A stretch of DNA of 64,000 nucleotides from Agarilytica sp045430345 (lineage in GTDB: Bacteria; Pseudomonadota; Gammaproteobacteria; Pseudomonadales; Cellvibrionaceae): positions 248,001 through 312,000 of the forward strand of contig JAILXT010000003.1 in NCBI GenBank assembly GCA_045430345.1, given 5' to 3'. Below are positions 1 to 8,949 of this stretch, in pieces. A model generated the notes under the pieces. That model was not told the origin of the DNA. It did not search any database and saw only the letters and a list, made by a program, of their open reading frames with translations. Position 1 is the stretch's first letter; each line of letters starts with the position of its first letter. The translations under genes and the position numbers were made by a program.

Positions 1-1383
1 GTACCAAAGCAAATACAAGCGGTAGATCAGCCGGCTTCGGCAAAACAGGCTCAGCCTTCGAATGTTGCACCCAGTATAAAGTCGAATGCATCAGGCGCTA
101 GTGCTTTGGGTGACGTCAGCACCGAAGAGACAAATATCGATGGTGAGGTAGAGAATGCTCGGCCAATGATCACCGCAGTGCCTAAGCAGGGCATTCTAAA
201 AAAAATTACCCAAGGTTTAATTGGCAGTGAAGTACCTACAGTCGAGCCTCTGGTTTTGCTGGGCAGTGAAGTTTTACCGGGCACTTCTGCACGATTAGGC
301 TGGTCGCCAGGCGCTTCTTTTATTGGCATCGCTGCGCCGACAGCGGTGTTAGTGTTGAATGGCGTTAAGTCTGGGCCCAAGCTTTGTTTGACGGGCGCTG
401 TTCATGGCGATGAGTTGAACGGTATCGAGATCGTTCGTCGTTTAATGTATGACATTGATCCGAAAAAATTGCAGGGAACTGTCATTGGGGTTCCGATTGT
501 AAACCTTCAGGGCTTTCGTCGCGGCTCTCGTTATTTACCCGACCGTCGTGATTTAAACCGTTTCTTCCCAGGGAATCCTGATGGAAGTTCTGCTGCACGT
601 ATTGCGCACTCGTTTTTTTCTGAAATCGTTTCGCATTGTGATTTATTAATCGATTTGCATACGGGTTCGTTTCGCCGTACGAACTTGCCGCAACTGCGTG
701 CCGATTTAACGAAAGCTGAAGTCGATAATTTAGCCAAAAAAATGGGCGCGATCGTTGTTGTTCAGAGCGAAGGTGCGGAAGGAAGTCTTCGGCGAGCTGC
801 GGTAGAAAATGGTATCCCGGCTGTCACTTTAGAAGCGGGAGCGCCCCATGAGCTTTCACGCGCGGATATCGAGCATGGCGTAAAAAGTATCGAAAGCGTG
901 ATGGACAATTTAGGCATGATTCATCGTCGGCGTTTTTGGGAGCGGGCGGCAGAACCGGTTTACTATGAGTCGACGTGGATACGTGCGAAAGACGGCGGTA
1001 TGTTATTCAGTGAGGTGGCGCTAGGAAATGAAGTACTTCAAGGTGATTTGTTAGGTGTCGTTACTGATCCCATTACCAATAAAAGCTCGGAAATACGTGC
1101 CCCCTTCGACGGCCAAATAATAGGAATGGCGCTAAATCAAGTGATGTTTCCCGGTTTTGCTGCTTACCATATAGGTCATAAAGCGCCCGACAATATGTTG
1201 ATCAACGCTAACGATAAAACGGCTAACAGTGATGCTGGAGTGGATGTGTATTCCGTGACGGCCCAGCCTGAATCTCCTGCTGCTGTCATAGAGGGTGGTG
1301 TTTATAAAGAGACCGCCAAAGAAGCCGCAAGCGACGTTGTTGAAGAGCCCATCGACTTGGTGCCGATTGAAGATTCGGAATAA
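1..1383 (+). CDS. Succinylglutamate desuccinylase/aspartoacylase family zinc hydrolase (5' end outside window)
   Basis: The frame is open from base 1 to the stop at 1381-1383, so the gene most likely begins upstream; a TTG at 106 is a possible but unconvincing internal start. The first ~45 codons are rich in Q, A, S and P, like a linker. Counting from codon 106, the zinc site is clear: HGDE (H100, E103) and DLHTGS (H185), as in the AstE/AspA branch of M14 peptidases. The C-terminal half has the beta-rich domain usual in this family, followed by a poorly conserved acidic tail. Members remove an acyl group or an amide-linked amino acid from a small substrate; in related bacteria such genes often sit beside rimK-type ligases, which would lie outside this window. 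The substrate cannot be told. Confidence 0.85.
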   Translation, partial: VPKQIQAVDQPASAKQAQPSNVAPSIKSNASGASALGDVSTEETNIDGEVENARPMITAVPKQGILKKITQGLIGSEVPTVEPLVLLGSEVLPGTSARLGWSPGASFIGIAAPTAVLVLNGVKSGPKLCLTGAVHGDELNGIEIVRRLMYDIDPKKLQGTVIGVPIVNLQGFRRGSRYLPDRRDLNRFFPGNPDGSSAARIAHSFFSEIVSHCDLLIDLHTGSFRRTNLPQLRADLTKAEVDNLAKKMGAIVVVQSEGAEGSLRRAAVENGIPAVTLEAGAPHELSRADIEHGVKSIESVMDNLGMIHRRRFWERAAEPVYYESTWIRAKDGGMLFSEVALGNEVLQGDLLGVVTDPITNKSSEIRAPFDGQIIGMALNQVMFPGFAAYHIGHKAPDNMLINANDKTANSDAGVDVYSVTAQPESPAAVIEGGVYKETAKEAASDVVEEPIDLVPIEDSE

Positions 1384-1415
1384 CGTCAAACTTTAGTGTT
1401 GTAAAATATTAGAAG

Positions 1416-2054
1416 TTACCAGCCTTTTGGCAGCGGCTTTTTGATTTCAATAAATTGCGTGCACTGGCTAATATACTCGCCAATGATGAGTTGTTTCATA
1501 ATGCGGCTTACCATTTCGCGGGATGAGCCTACCATGTTGGCAATGTCTTGATGCGTTACTTTAGGGTTATCGATACGCCCATTCTCATCGCTTAGTTTTT
1601 CCAACACATTGCTCACTCTTCCATAGACGTCTAATAGCGCAAGATCTTTTACGCTTTCGGTCAGTTTACGCACGCGAGAGGTGAGTTCGGCTGTCACTTG
1701 TATAACAAACTCAGGGCTGGTTTTTAATAGATCTTGAAAGCTACTTCGTGAGACGGCGATTACTTCGCACTGTGTAATGGTGCGAACGGTAGCTGACCGA
1801 GGCTTTCCATCAAGTAGCGCTAACTCACCAAAATATTCGCCTTCCGACATATGGTTCAACACCACTTCACGTCCGTCTTCTCCGGCGACCGATACGCTGA
1901 CTTTTCCTTCCTTAATCACATATAGATGTGTGGACTCATCTCCCTCGATAAACAAGATCGTATTCTTGGGGTAGCGTCTCAGCACACTAAGCTGCTCAAG
2001 TTCGTCGAGCGATTTTTGAGGGAGGTTCGCAAAAAGACTAACGTTACTAAGCAT
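1416..2054 (-). CDS. Crp/Fnr family transcriptional regulator
   Basis: A 212-residue protein with the standard two-domain layout. Residues ~10-110 form a cyclic-nucleotide-binding fold with a phosphate-binding-cassette-like segment, GEYFGELALLDGKPRSATV at 72-90. A long helix (115-150) leads to a winged helix with recognition helix SSREMVSR at 177-184. There is no N-terminal cysteine cluster, so it is not an oxygen-sensing FNR. The cassette resembles that of cAMP receptor proteins, but the ligand is not proved. The recognition helix combines an R-E pair as in CRP with the E..SR spacing of FNR, so the target site is uncertain. It is convergent with the preceding zinc hydrolase and divergent from the cyclase gene. 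ATG start at 2054. Confidence 0.9.
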   Translation of the reverse strand: MLSNVSLFANLPQKSLDELEQLSVLRRYPKNTILFIEGDESTHLYVIKEGKVSVSVAGEDGREVVLNHMSEGEYFGELALLDGKPRSATVRTITQCEVIAVSRSSFQDLLKTSPEFVIQVTAELTSRVRKLTESVKDLALLDVYGRVSNVLEKLSDENGRIDNPKVTHQDIANMVGSSREMVSRIMKQLIIGEYISQCTQFIEIKKPLPKGW

Positions 2055-2369
2055 GAAAACTAAAGACCTTGGACGTAAGCGATATTAAAAAGAGGAGAGC
2101 GATATAAAAGATTGAATACTTTCATCGACTGGGCCTATCATACCGCCGTAAGCATAAAGGCGCTAACAGTTCAGTGTAATATTCACGAAATTGTGTGTTT
2201 ATTAAACGAAGCTTTTGTCGCCCCGATTTCCAAAATGTTAAAAAAACCAGTATATAAACGACATTTTTGGCGCAAATATTTGCATTTTTATTCTACTTGT
2301 TGTTTTTGACGTCAGCAGGGTTGTTGACGTTTAAAGCTTTGGTTCAAACCAATCTGTAGGGGCACAGAT
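2055..2369. other. Divergent intergenic region (regulator / cyclase)
   Basis: This 315-base gap holds the promoters of the Crp/Fnr regulator and of the cyclase gene. It is AT-rich around 2235-2305. The hexamer TGACGT occurs twice close together (about 2307-2312 and 2325-2330), which could be a binding element or chance. AGGGG at 2357-2361 is placed well as ribosome binding site for the TTG start at 2370. I see no convincing gene or terminator. Confidence 0.4.
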
Positions 2370-4586
2370 TTGGAACGTCGGCATCTCACATTAATGTTTA
2401 CTGACATTGTCGGTTATTCTCAGTTAATGGGGAAAAACGAACATCAAACCATCGGTTTGGTGGACGAATACCGCCGTATTCTTTTGTCTCGTATTCAAGC
2501 GTTTAATGGCGAGGTCATAGAATTTATTGGCGACGCAGTGTTCGCCAGTTTCGATACCCCGCTAGACGCCGTTAACGCCGGGACGGCTATCCAAAATGAC
2601 CTTCAGTCCTTTAACGAGCAGGCTGCGGGCGATACGCCCCCGCTTCGTACCCGTATAGGGATTCACTCTGGGGACGTCACTCTTAAAGATGGTGCCCCCT
2701 TCGGTGATGATGTAAATATCGCCGCGCGCCTAGAGCCCCTGGCCGTTGCAGATGGCATCTGCATTTCTGAACCTGTCTATCAAGCAGTTAAGTCCGATAT
2801 CAGAACACCCATAAAAGCACTTGGTGTACGCCCATTAAAAAACATCGAAGGTAAGCTTCGTACCTATCTTATCCGCCCTAAAGGCATTACTTATAGCACG
2901 CATGCGCATTACGCGGTGCGTACATTTCAGCAAAAAATCGAGGCATATCGCTATCCTCTCGCCATTGCTCTCGTGTGCCTCATTGCCGCAGGATTCTACC
3001 TCGTGCCAAGGTGGTTAGTACCGGGGTATACCGCCAACTATGTTGAGATAGCCGACTTCAAAAATTTAATGTCGGAAGGTGGTGAGGCAGACTATTTTAG
3101 TGCCGGAATTACAGAAGCATTGCGTTCCCAATTGGCGGATATGGAAGATGTTTATATTCTGGATCCAAGTAAAGGGGTTCGCGGGCCAGTAAGATTAGAA
3201 GGCAGCGTTCAAAGAATAGGAGAAAGCCTGCGTATTGCTTACCGTTTATTTCGCCGAAAAGATAATGTGCAAATAGCGGGAGGGAAATTGGATGGGGCTT
3301 ACGATGATATATTTATTTTGCAGGATAGGGTGGTTGCGGAAGTTGGACAGTACTTGGCAAAAGAGTTTGATCTCAAGTTTTTTCGGCCAGCAGCATTAAA
3401 TCTCACTTCAGATGTGACGGCATATGATTATTATTTAAAAGGAATGGAGTATTTCGGAAGGCCTGAGACGCAGGAGAATTTTGATATAGCGATAAAGTAT
3501 TTTTCTACAGCTTTGATTCACGATACTGAATTCTCGAGAGCTGACGCGGGAATTTGTAGGGCGTATCACGGAAAGTTTAAACTAGAGAACAAAATGGAAT
3601 TATTGGATAGAGCGGAGGATTATTGTATTCGAGCGTTATCAATAGACTCATCAATATCGGAAATATATTTTGCTATGGGAGCGGTTCATCATCAACGAAA
3701 TAATAATGCGTTGGCGGTAAATAATTTAGTAAAGGCGTTAAATATCGATCCAAAAAATAAAGATGCGTCTATTTTACTTTCTCATATATATAGGGACCTT
3801 AATCGTCTTGATGAAGCGGAGGATATATTTCGTTCCCTGTTGGATGTACACCCCAATTATTGGCGGGTATATTACGACTATTCATACTTTTTGATATCTG
3901 AAGGTAGGGTTCTCGAGGGGGTGGGTCTGTTGAAAGAGGTGTTGAAGATTACACCAGAGAATGAACCAGCTTTAAGTAATATCGGTGGCTCATATCTTTA
4001 CTTGGGGGAGTTCGATATCGCTGCAAATTTTTTTGAGCAGGCGGCAAATGTGTCCCCTTCCTCGATTGCCTTTTCTAACGCTGGGTCTGGCCATTATTAT
4101 TCCGGGGATTTTGAAAAGTCTGTGGAAGCTTTTAAAAAAGCTATTAAATTGTCGCCAGCGGATTTTAGGTTGTATGTCAATTTGGCTGATGCCTTGTACT
4201 ATGCTCCGAATATGCGGTCTGAAGTAGAAGAAAAATGTTTGTATGCAATACAGATGATAGAGAAGTACTTTGACAGCGAGGCTGAATATTCGTATGAGGT
4301 GTTTCAGTACCTTTCAGTGGCATATTTGAGGTTGGGCGAATTTGAAAAAGCTGAATACTATATTGGTGAATCTCGCAAGATTAGGCCTGGGGATATTGAT
4401 ACTCTGTATACGTTGTTGAGGGTGCTGGCTGTATCTGGTCAAGTTAGTGAGGCTTTAGATGTGTTTTCTTTGTTGGCTGGGAAAGGATACCCCTTGCAGC
4501 TGATTGAGGCAGACCCCGACTTAAATGGCTTAAGACAGACAGACGGGTTTAGAAAAACTTTAGAAACCATAAATTTTATTAAATGA
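2370..4586 (+). CDS. Class III adenylate/guanylate cyclase with TPR repeats
   Basis: A 738-residue protein. Residues 5-170 are a class III cyclase domain: metal-binding aspartates D12 (FTDIVGYS) and D55 (IGDAVFASF), and transition-state N116 and R120 in VNIAAR. One membrane helix follows at about 196-214. Residues ~225-330 look like the degenerate FlgO/TolB-N-like module found in other cyclase-TPR proteins (YFSAGITEAL), and ~345-730 are tetratricopeptide repeats, probably periplasmic. It should make a cyclic nucleotide in the cytoplasm under control of the external repeats. Odd: the position that is lysine in adenylate cyclases is E51, as in guanylate cyclases, and the partner position is A109, so the product is uncertain. 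TTG start, chosen by AGGGG eight bases upstream. The AT-rich second half differs in codon use from the first. Confidence 0.9.
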   Translation: MERRHLTLMFTDIVGYSQLMGKNEHQTIGLVDEYRRILLSRIQAFNGEVIEFIGDAVFASFDTPLDAVNAGTAIQNDLQSFNEQAAGDTPPLRTRIGIHSGDVTLKDGAPFGDDVNIAARLEPLAVADGICISEPVYQAVKSDIRTPIKALGVRPLKNIEGKLRTYLIRPKGITYSTHAHYAVRTFQQKIEAYRYPLAIALVCLIAAGFYLVPRWLVPGYTANYVEIADFKNLMSEGGEADYFSAGITEALRSQLADMEDVYILDPSKGVRGPVRLEGSVQRIGESLRIAYRLFRRKDNVQIAGGKLDGAYDDIFILQDRVVAEVGQYLAKEFDLKFFRPAALNLTSDVTAYDYYLKGMEYFGRPETQENFDIAIKYFSTALIHDTEFSRADAGICRAYHGKFKLENKMELLDRAEDYCIRALSIDSSISEIYFAMGAVHHQRNNNALAVNNLVKALNIDPKNKDASILLSHIYRDLNRLDEAEDIFRSLLDVHPNYWRVYYDYSYFLISEGRVLEGVGLLKEVLKITPENEPALSNIGGSYLYLGEFDIAANFFEQAANVSPSSIAFSNAGSGHYYSGDFEKSVEAFKKAIKLSPADFRLYVNLADALYYAPNMRSEVEEKCLYAIQMIEKYFDSEAEYSYEVFQYLSVAYLRLGEFEKAEYYIGESRKIRPGDIDTLYTLLRVLAVSGQVSEALDVFSLLAGKGYPLQLIEADPDLNGLRQTDGFRKTLETINFIK

Positions 4587-4600
4587 CCTTAGGAGTGACG

Positions 4601-5011
4601 ATGAAAAAAATAATATGTTGTATATTGATAGTTTTAGTATCCGCTTGTGCCAATACTGAGAAGCGTGAAGACGTAAAGCGATCGAGTGTAAATAAGGGAA
4701 CTGATACTGCAGTGGTAAGAGTTTCGCTGGATAAAAAAGGCATGCCCTATATAGATATTGATCCGGTTGTTATTAAAGAGGGACAAAGGATCGTTTGGGC
4801 AGGACCTACCACTATGGAAATAGTTATACAGGAGGGGCAGTTACTTACAGGAGATGACCTTTCGACAGATGACGCGGTTATAAATTTAAAAACGCCTGTC
4901 CTAAGCAAAAAAGTATGGCTTGAGTCGGAGCGGTATAAGAAGTTTAAGTATGATGTTAGGGTCGGTGATGTTGTTTTGGATCCAATAATTATTATCAGAA
5001 GAAGCTTCTAA
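4601..5011 (+). CDS. Small putative lipoprotein of unknown function
   Basis: A 136-residue protein beginning MKKIICCILIVLVSAC, a short signal peptide with a lipobox (VSAC, cysteine 16). The mature part is predicted to be mostly beta strand, with no family I can name; the stretch VIKEGQRIVWAGP faintly recalls cupredoxin-like beta sandwiches but no copper ligands are evident. An ATG at 4583 overlaps the cyclase stop, but AGGAG at 4591-4595 favours the ATG at 4601. It lies directly behind the cyclase gene and ahead of a strong terminator, so the two are probably one transcription unit. It could be a periplasmic partner of the TPR part; that is inference. Confidence 0.7.
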   Translation: MKKIICCILIVLVSACANTEKREDVKRSSVNKGTDTAVVRVSLDKKGMPYIDIDPVVIKEGQRIVWAGPTTMEIVIQEGQLLTGDDLSTDDAVINLKTPVLSKKVWLESERYKKFKYDVRVGDVVLDPIIIIRRSF

Positions 5012-5025
5012 GCGAAGGTTGAATA

Positions 5026-5051
5026 AAGACCGCGGGGAACGCGGTCTTTTT
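5026..5051 (+). terminator. Rho-independent terminator after cyclase/lipoprotein unit
   Basis: GACCGCG (5028-5034) pairs perfectly with CGCGGTC (5040-5046) across a five-base loop and is followed by a run of T. It lies 15 bases behind the lipoprotein stop. Confidence 0.9.
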
Positions 5052-5109
5052 ATGTTTGTTGTGTGGAGAATATGAAAAAGAGTTTATTTTTGAGCTGCTT
5101 ACCAAAGCC

Positions 5110-5565
5110 TCAACCGCACTTCTGCTCACGAACAATCTTCACCTTCGGATTAGGATTTCCTACATCCTGACTGTCAGAATGCATCCAGTGTTCTGGGAAA
5201 TTCACCCATTTATGCTTACTTGCTTGCCACACGGCCACGCGAGGTTCGGGGAAGTCTGGATCGGCAAAACCACCAACGGGGATGCCAACGTGTTGCGGTA
5301 GTAAATCTGCCTTCCAGGATACTGTAGTGCCACATTCTGGGCAGAATGAGCGGACGATAGGTCTGCCTTCGTCACTGATGTGAGTAAACTCTTTGCTCTC
5401 TCCCGTTTTTGCTACAACACAGTCATCTGAGAAGTAGGCATTGACCGCAAAGGCAGAGCCAGTACGGACTTGGCAGTCTTTACAGCTGCACGTTGCGATA
5501 ATATCGGGCTTTCCTGAGATTGAAATGCTGAGGTTTCCACACGAGCATTTAGCTGTTTTATCCAT
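5110..5565 (-). CDS. GFA/CENP-V family zinc protein
   Basis: A 151-residue protein with the zinc-binding pattern of the glutathione-dependent formaldehyde-activating (GFA) family: C7-S-C9-G near the N terminus, C26-S-C28..C31, and C75-P-E-C78. These would hold a structural and a catalytic zinc. Family members are small cytosolic proteins, a few acting on S-hydroxymethyl-glutathione, most without a known substrate. The length is normal for the family. It stands alone, transcribed towards the terminator of the lipoprotein unit. Start ATG at 5565, with AAGGGAA just upstream as ribosome binding site. Only the family is certain; a role in formaldehyde metabolism is not shown. Confidence 0.88.
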   Translation of the reverse strand: MDKTAKCSCGNLSISISGKPDIIATCSCKDCQVRTGSAFAVNAYFSDDCVVAKTGESKEFTHISDEGRPIVRSFCPECGTTVSWKADLLPQHVGIPVGGFADPDFPEPRVAVWQASKHKWVNFPEHWMHSDSQDVGNPNPKVKIVREQKCG

Positions 5566-6009
5566 AAAATTCCCTTCCTAGTTAGTGTCTATTATGTAAG
5601 TTCGATGTCCTTCCTTGTTGCGAATAAGTGGGCATCGAGATGTTTAAGCCGAACGAATCGTTCAAATATAACACAATCTAGGTGCCTCATCTAGCTTTTG
5701 GGCAGTTTTGTCGAGTAGTTGTGGCTATTTTCGTGCCAGGTTGTGCGGGTATTGTGTCCTGGGTCACGTCCATGTCGCCTTCAGGCTATGAGGGTTTCTA
5801 GTTGGTGGGTGTTTAAGGCTTTCGTAGTCTCGAATCGCCTAGTGTGGGAGTTAAGGTGGTGACGAGCGATAGTTTTTATTGCCTTGGGGTGGGGGAATCC
5901 GCAACAAAAATGGTGTAAAGACATTTTCCATAAACCCCTAGTTTAGTTTGGCGTGCGTTTTTTTGTCGAGGGTTTTACGCGGTGTAGGAATGTAGGAGTA
6001 TTCATTGGT
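5566..6009. other. Intergenic region before the mannosyltransferase-like gene
   Basis: About 440 bases without a convincing gene; it must carry promoters for the two divergent neighbours. I see no terminator hairpin, repeat or RNA gene. An in-frame GTG at 5953 could extend the next gene by 19 codons but has no ribosome binding site. Confidence 0.4.
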
Positions 6010-7299
6010 ATGGAATACATTCTAAAATATAGCTCGATATTGCTCATCGGTTTTTTACTGTGTAAAACTGCTTATGATGCTTTCGCAGTGTGCTTTCCGG
6101 ACCGCGGTCGTGCGCTCTCTTTTGTTTCTTTTCCTGATCTAAGTTTTTCGTTTGCTTTTTGGCGATCTTTTTTTCATAGCCCGTATGTGCATGTCACCTC
6201 TATGGTGCTGGTTAATCGGGTTATCCTCATTGTGTTTGCCAGTCTTGTATATTCTTTTTTGGAAGGGCGACCGATTGATGTTATCGGGAATTTTGATGAT
6301 GTTTGGTATAAATGGGATACCCGACACTTCTTATATATTGCTGAGCACGGTTATCCACGGTTTGGCGAGCTAAAAACAATTTTGGTTTATTATCCTATGT
6401 ACCCCTTTCTTGTGAAAGGAGCGAACCTGGCATTCGATAATTATTTTGTGTCCGCAATTTTCGTCTCCTTTGTGTTTTTGATTTTGGCGTGTATCTATTT
6501 ATATAAGCTTGCTTTGTTGGAGTTTGGTGACAAAGTTGTTGCAAAAGATTCTGTGAAATATCTGTTGCTATTTCCATTGTCATTGTTTGCTTCCATGGCA
6601 TATACCGAGTCCACATTTATTGCGTTTTCCATTTGTTGTTTTTATTACATTCGTCGTCAACTTTGGTTTGTCGCGGGCGTGTTTGGCATGCTGGCAGCGA
6701 TAACGCGAAATCAGGGGATCTTGTTATTTGCACCGTTTGTATATGAGGCGGTGAGGGTGACGATTGAACAAAAGAGGCTGAGTGGTCAGTTGCCTTTGTG
6801 GGGGTGTATAACACGCTTTTCGTCGCCTTTACTGATTTTATGTGGGTTTGGTGCTTATCTCGCGGTGAATAAAGGGGTTTCTGGGGATTGGTTTCAGTTC
6901 TTGGAATACCAGAAGGTGAATTGGGGACAAGAGGCAATGTTTTTCGCTGACAACATAGCGAATATATACAACCGGGTTGGGAATGGCAGCTCGATGATGG
7001 CAATGGGAACATGGATTCCTTCGGTGTCTGTCTTTATTTTTTGCTTGGGGATGATGCTATGTATGACGCGAGTCTTACCAACGGCCTATATCATCTATAG
7101 CGTATTATTTTTTGTGGTGTCGTATTCGCCTTCTTGGCTGATTAGTGGCGCGCGCTATATGTTTGCGCTTTTTCCCATGTACATGGTGTTGGCACGTTTG
7201 GTTTCAGGCAAGCGACAAATGGCTCAATATGTGGATACCATATTTTTGTTTTATACCATGATAATTTGTATGGCGTTTATTAAGCATAATGTTTACTAA
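6010..7299 (+). CDS. PIG-V-like membrane mannosyltransferase family protein
   Basis: A very hydrophobic protein of 429 residues with about ten predicted membrane helices. After the first helices it carries WDTRHFLYIAEHGY (about residues 102-115) followed by YYPMYP (about 127-132), the W-D...Y-P...P-x-Y-P signature of GT-C glycosyltransferases related to GPI mannosyltransferase II. Such enzymes use a polyprenyl-phosphate sugar and act on the outer face of the inner membrane. The bacterial acceptor is unknown. The ATG at 6010 is preferred because AGGAG lies at 5994-5998; a GTG at 5953 is the alternative. The TAA at 7297-7299 overlaps the stop of the convergent acyl-CoA synthetase. No glycan operon surrounds it. 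Confidence 0.75.
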   Translation: MEYILKYSSILLIGFLLCKTAYDAFAVCFPDRGRALSFVSFPDLSFSFAFWRSFFHSPYVHVTSMVLVNRVILIVFASLVYSFLEGRPIDVIGNFDDVWYKWDTRHFLYIAEHGYPRFGELKTILVYYPMYPFLVKGANLAFDNYFVSAIFVSFVFLILACIYLYKLALLEFGDKVVAKDSVKYLLLFPLSLFASMAYTESTFIAFSICCFYYIRRQLWFVAGVFGMLAAITRNQGILLFAPFVYEAVRVTIEQKRLSGQLPLWGCITRFSSPLLILCGFGAYLAVNKGVSGDWFQFLEYQKVNWGQEAMFFADNIANIYNRVGNGSSMMAMGTWIPSVSVFIFCLGMMLCMTRVLPTAYIIYSVLFFVVSYSPSWLISGARYMFALFPMYMVLARLVSGKRQMAQYVDTIFLFYTMIICMAFIKHNVY

Positions 7300-8843
7300 T
7301 TTATGGGGGAGTCGGTTAGCTTTCTTAATTCCGTTTTAAGAATTTTTCCTGTCGCATTTTTAGGAAGATTGTCTAGGAATCGATATTGCTTCGGTCTTTT
7401 GAATCGTGCAATTTCTTGTATACAAAAGTTGTCGATGGATTTTTCTATTTCTGTGTGATCATCTTGGTTGTTATTTTTTGTTAGTGTAATGAAGGCGATA
7501 ATGATTTCCCCCCATTCTTGATCTTTTTGACCAATAACAGATACCTCTTTTATATCGGGGTGTCGCATTAGTACTTCTTCTATTTCTCTCGGGTAGATAT
7601 TTGATCCCCCGCTAATAATGACATCCTTTGAGCGATCGGTGAGTGTGATGAACCCGTCTGAATCCTGAGTGCCAATATCGCCCGTTTTTAGCCAGCCGTC
7701 GATGATGGTGTTTTGGGTGGCTGCGGGGTTATTGAAATAGCCAGAGATAACCGTGTCGCTTTTTACCATGATTTCTCCTGGTTCACCGGACGGAACGGGT
7801 TGATGGTTTGTTCCTACTATTTTTATGTCTACACCTAGCATGGGTGTGCCGATAGAGGCGAGGCGTTGTTGATGCTTGGGGTGTTGGTTATTGCCGTGTT
7901 GGTATTTACTTAGCGAGGTGATGGCCATTGGGCATTCGCCCTGGCCGTACACTTGTACGAGTCGAAACCCAAATACATCGTGAGCAGTATTTAAATCTTC
8001 TTGGTACATCGGACTGCCGCTATAAATTATCGATTTCAAATTAGAAATGTCTCGCGGCGAGGTTTTTGCGAATTCGGATAGTCGCTTGATCATCGTTGGC
8101 ACGGCAAAAAAGGATAAGCGTTTGTGATGTTGAATAAGGTCAAATACTTCTTGCGGTTGGAATTCACCACTCTCAGGTATGACCTGTGTGCCGCCATTGA
8201 CGATATAGGGAAGTATGCAATACCCACCGCCGTGAGACATGGGAGCAAAATGGGCAATTTTATCGCCGACTAAGACGTTGTCGATATTGCTAAGATGAGC
8301 CTGCACAGATGAGCGTAGATTCTTATGGCTTTGTATCGCGCCTTTTGGTTTACCTGTGGTGCCGCTGGTGTAAAACAACCAGGCAGGATCTACTTCACTT
8401 CTTTCCTGCAAATCGATTGGGTCGGTGGTATACATGTTTTTGTGGCAATCGCTTCCTATGGAAATGATGCCGTTAAGTGAGGTGATTATGTCAACGAAAG
8501 CTTCGCAATCAGGGAGGTGTTTCGCACCGACAAAACAAAGTTTGGCCGCTGAATCCTCAAGAATGTAACGAAACTCTTTAGGGTGAAGTTTCGCGTTGAT
8601 GGGGACGGCGACCAAGCCGGCATGCCAGATACCGAAAAGTAATTCGGGGTATTGTTGGCAGTTCTGGCTTATTATTGCGACGCGGTCGCCGGGACGCAGT
8701 GCGTATTGGCCTGTCAGCGAGCCAGCAATAGATTGTGCTCTATCCGATAACGTCCTAAAACTAATTATGCCCGAACCGCAAATAACGCTGGGTAAGGCAT
8801 CGTATTCGTAACCAGATTGACGTAACGTAGTCGCTATATTCAT
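7296..8843 (-). CDS. AMP-forming acyl-CoA synthetase (class I adenylate-forming enzyme)
   Basis: A 515-residue full-length member of the ANL superfamily. Core motifs in order: phosphate loop LFYTSGTTGKPKGAI (about 156-170), YGQGECP, the hinge region GWLKTGDIG, DRSKDVIISGGSNIYP, and the C-terminal catalytic lysine in PKNATGKILK. It should activate a carboxylic acid with ATP and transfer it to CoA in the cytosol; a medium- or long-chain fatty acid is the likely class of substrate but cannot be fixed. Upstream in-frame codons exist to 8918, but the ATG at 8843 has AGAGG five bases before it. Its TAG (7296-7298 on the reverse strand) overlaps the TAA of the convergent mannosyltransferase-like gene. 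It is divergent from the TrmB-like gene. Confidence 0.88.
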   Translation of the reverse strand: MNIATTLRQSGYEYDALPSVICGSGIISFRTLSDRAQSIAGSLTGQYALRPGDRVAIISQNCQQYPELLFGIWHAGLVAVPINAKLHPKEFRYILEDSAAKLCFVGAKHLPDCEAFVDIITSLNGIISIGSDCHKNMYTTDPIDLQERSEVDPAWLFYTSGTTGKPKGAIQSHKNLRSSVQAHLSNIDNVLVGDKIAHFAPMSHGGGYCILPYIVNGGTQVIPESGEFQPQEVFDLIQHHKRLSFFAVPTMIKRLSEFAKTSPRDISNLKSIIYSGSPMYQEDLNTAHDVFGFRLVQVYGQGECPMAITSLSKYQHGNNQHPKHQQRLASIGTPMLGVDIKIVGTNHQPVPSGEPGEIMVKSDTVISGYFNNPAATQNTIIDGWLKTGDIGTQDSDGFITLTDRSKDVIISGGSNIYPREIEEVLMRHPDIKEVSVIGQKDQEWGEIIIAFITLTKNNNQDDHTEIEKSIDNFCIQEIARFKRPKQYRFLDNLPKNATGKILKTELRKLTDSPIN

Positions 8844-8949
8844 CGAAGCCTCTAGGGTGGGAGGTGTGTATTTTGGTAGTATTAAGGAAAGTATATGGAG
8901 CTTAGCTGGTTCAGGCAATTTGCTCTGCAGTTTGATGTGACGTTTATTA

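Noticed and set aside
2112..2309. 65-codon open frame on the plus strand upstream of the cyclase
   Set aside because: No ribosome binding site, no recognisable protein, AT-rich intergenic composition; likely chance.
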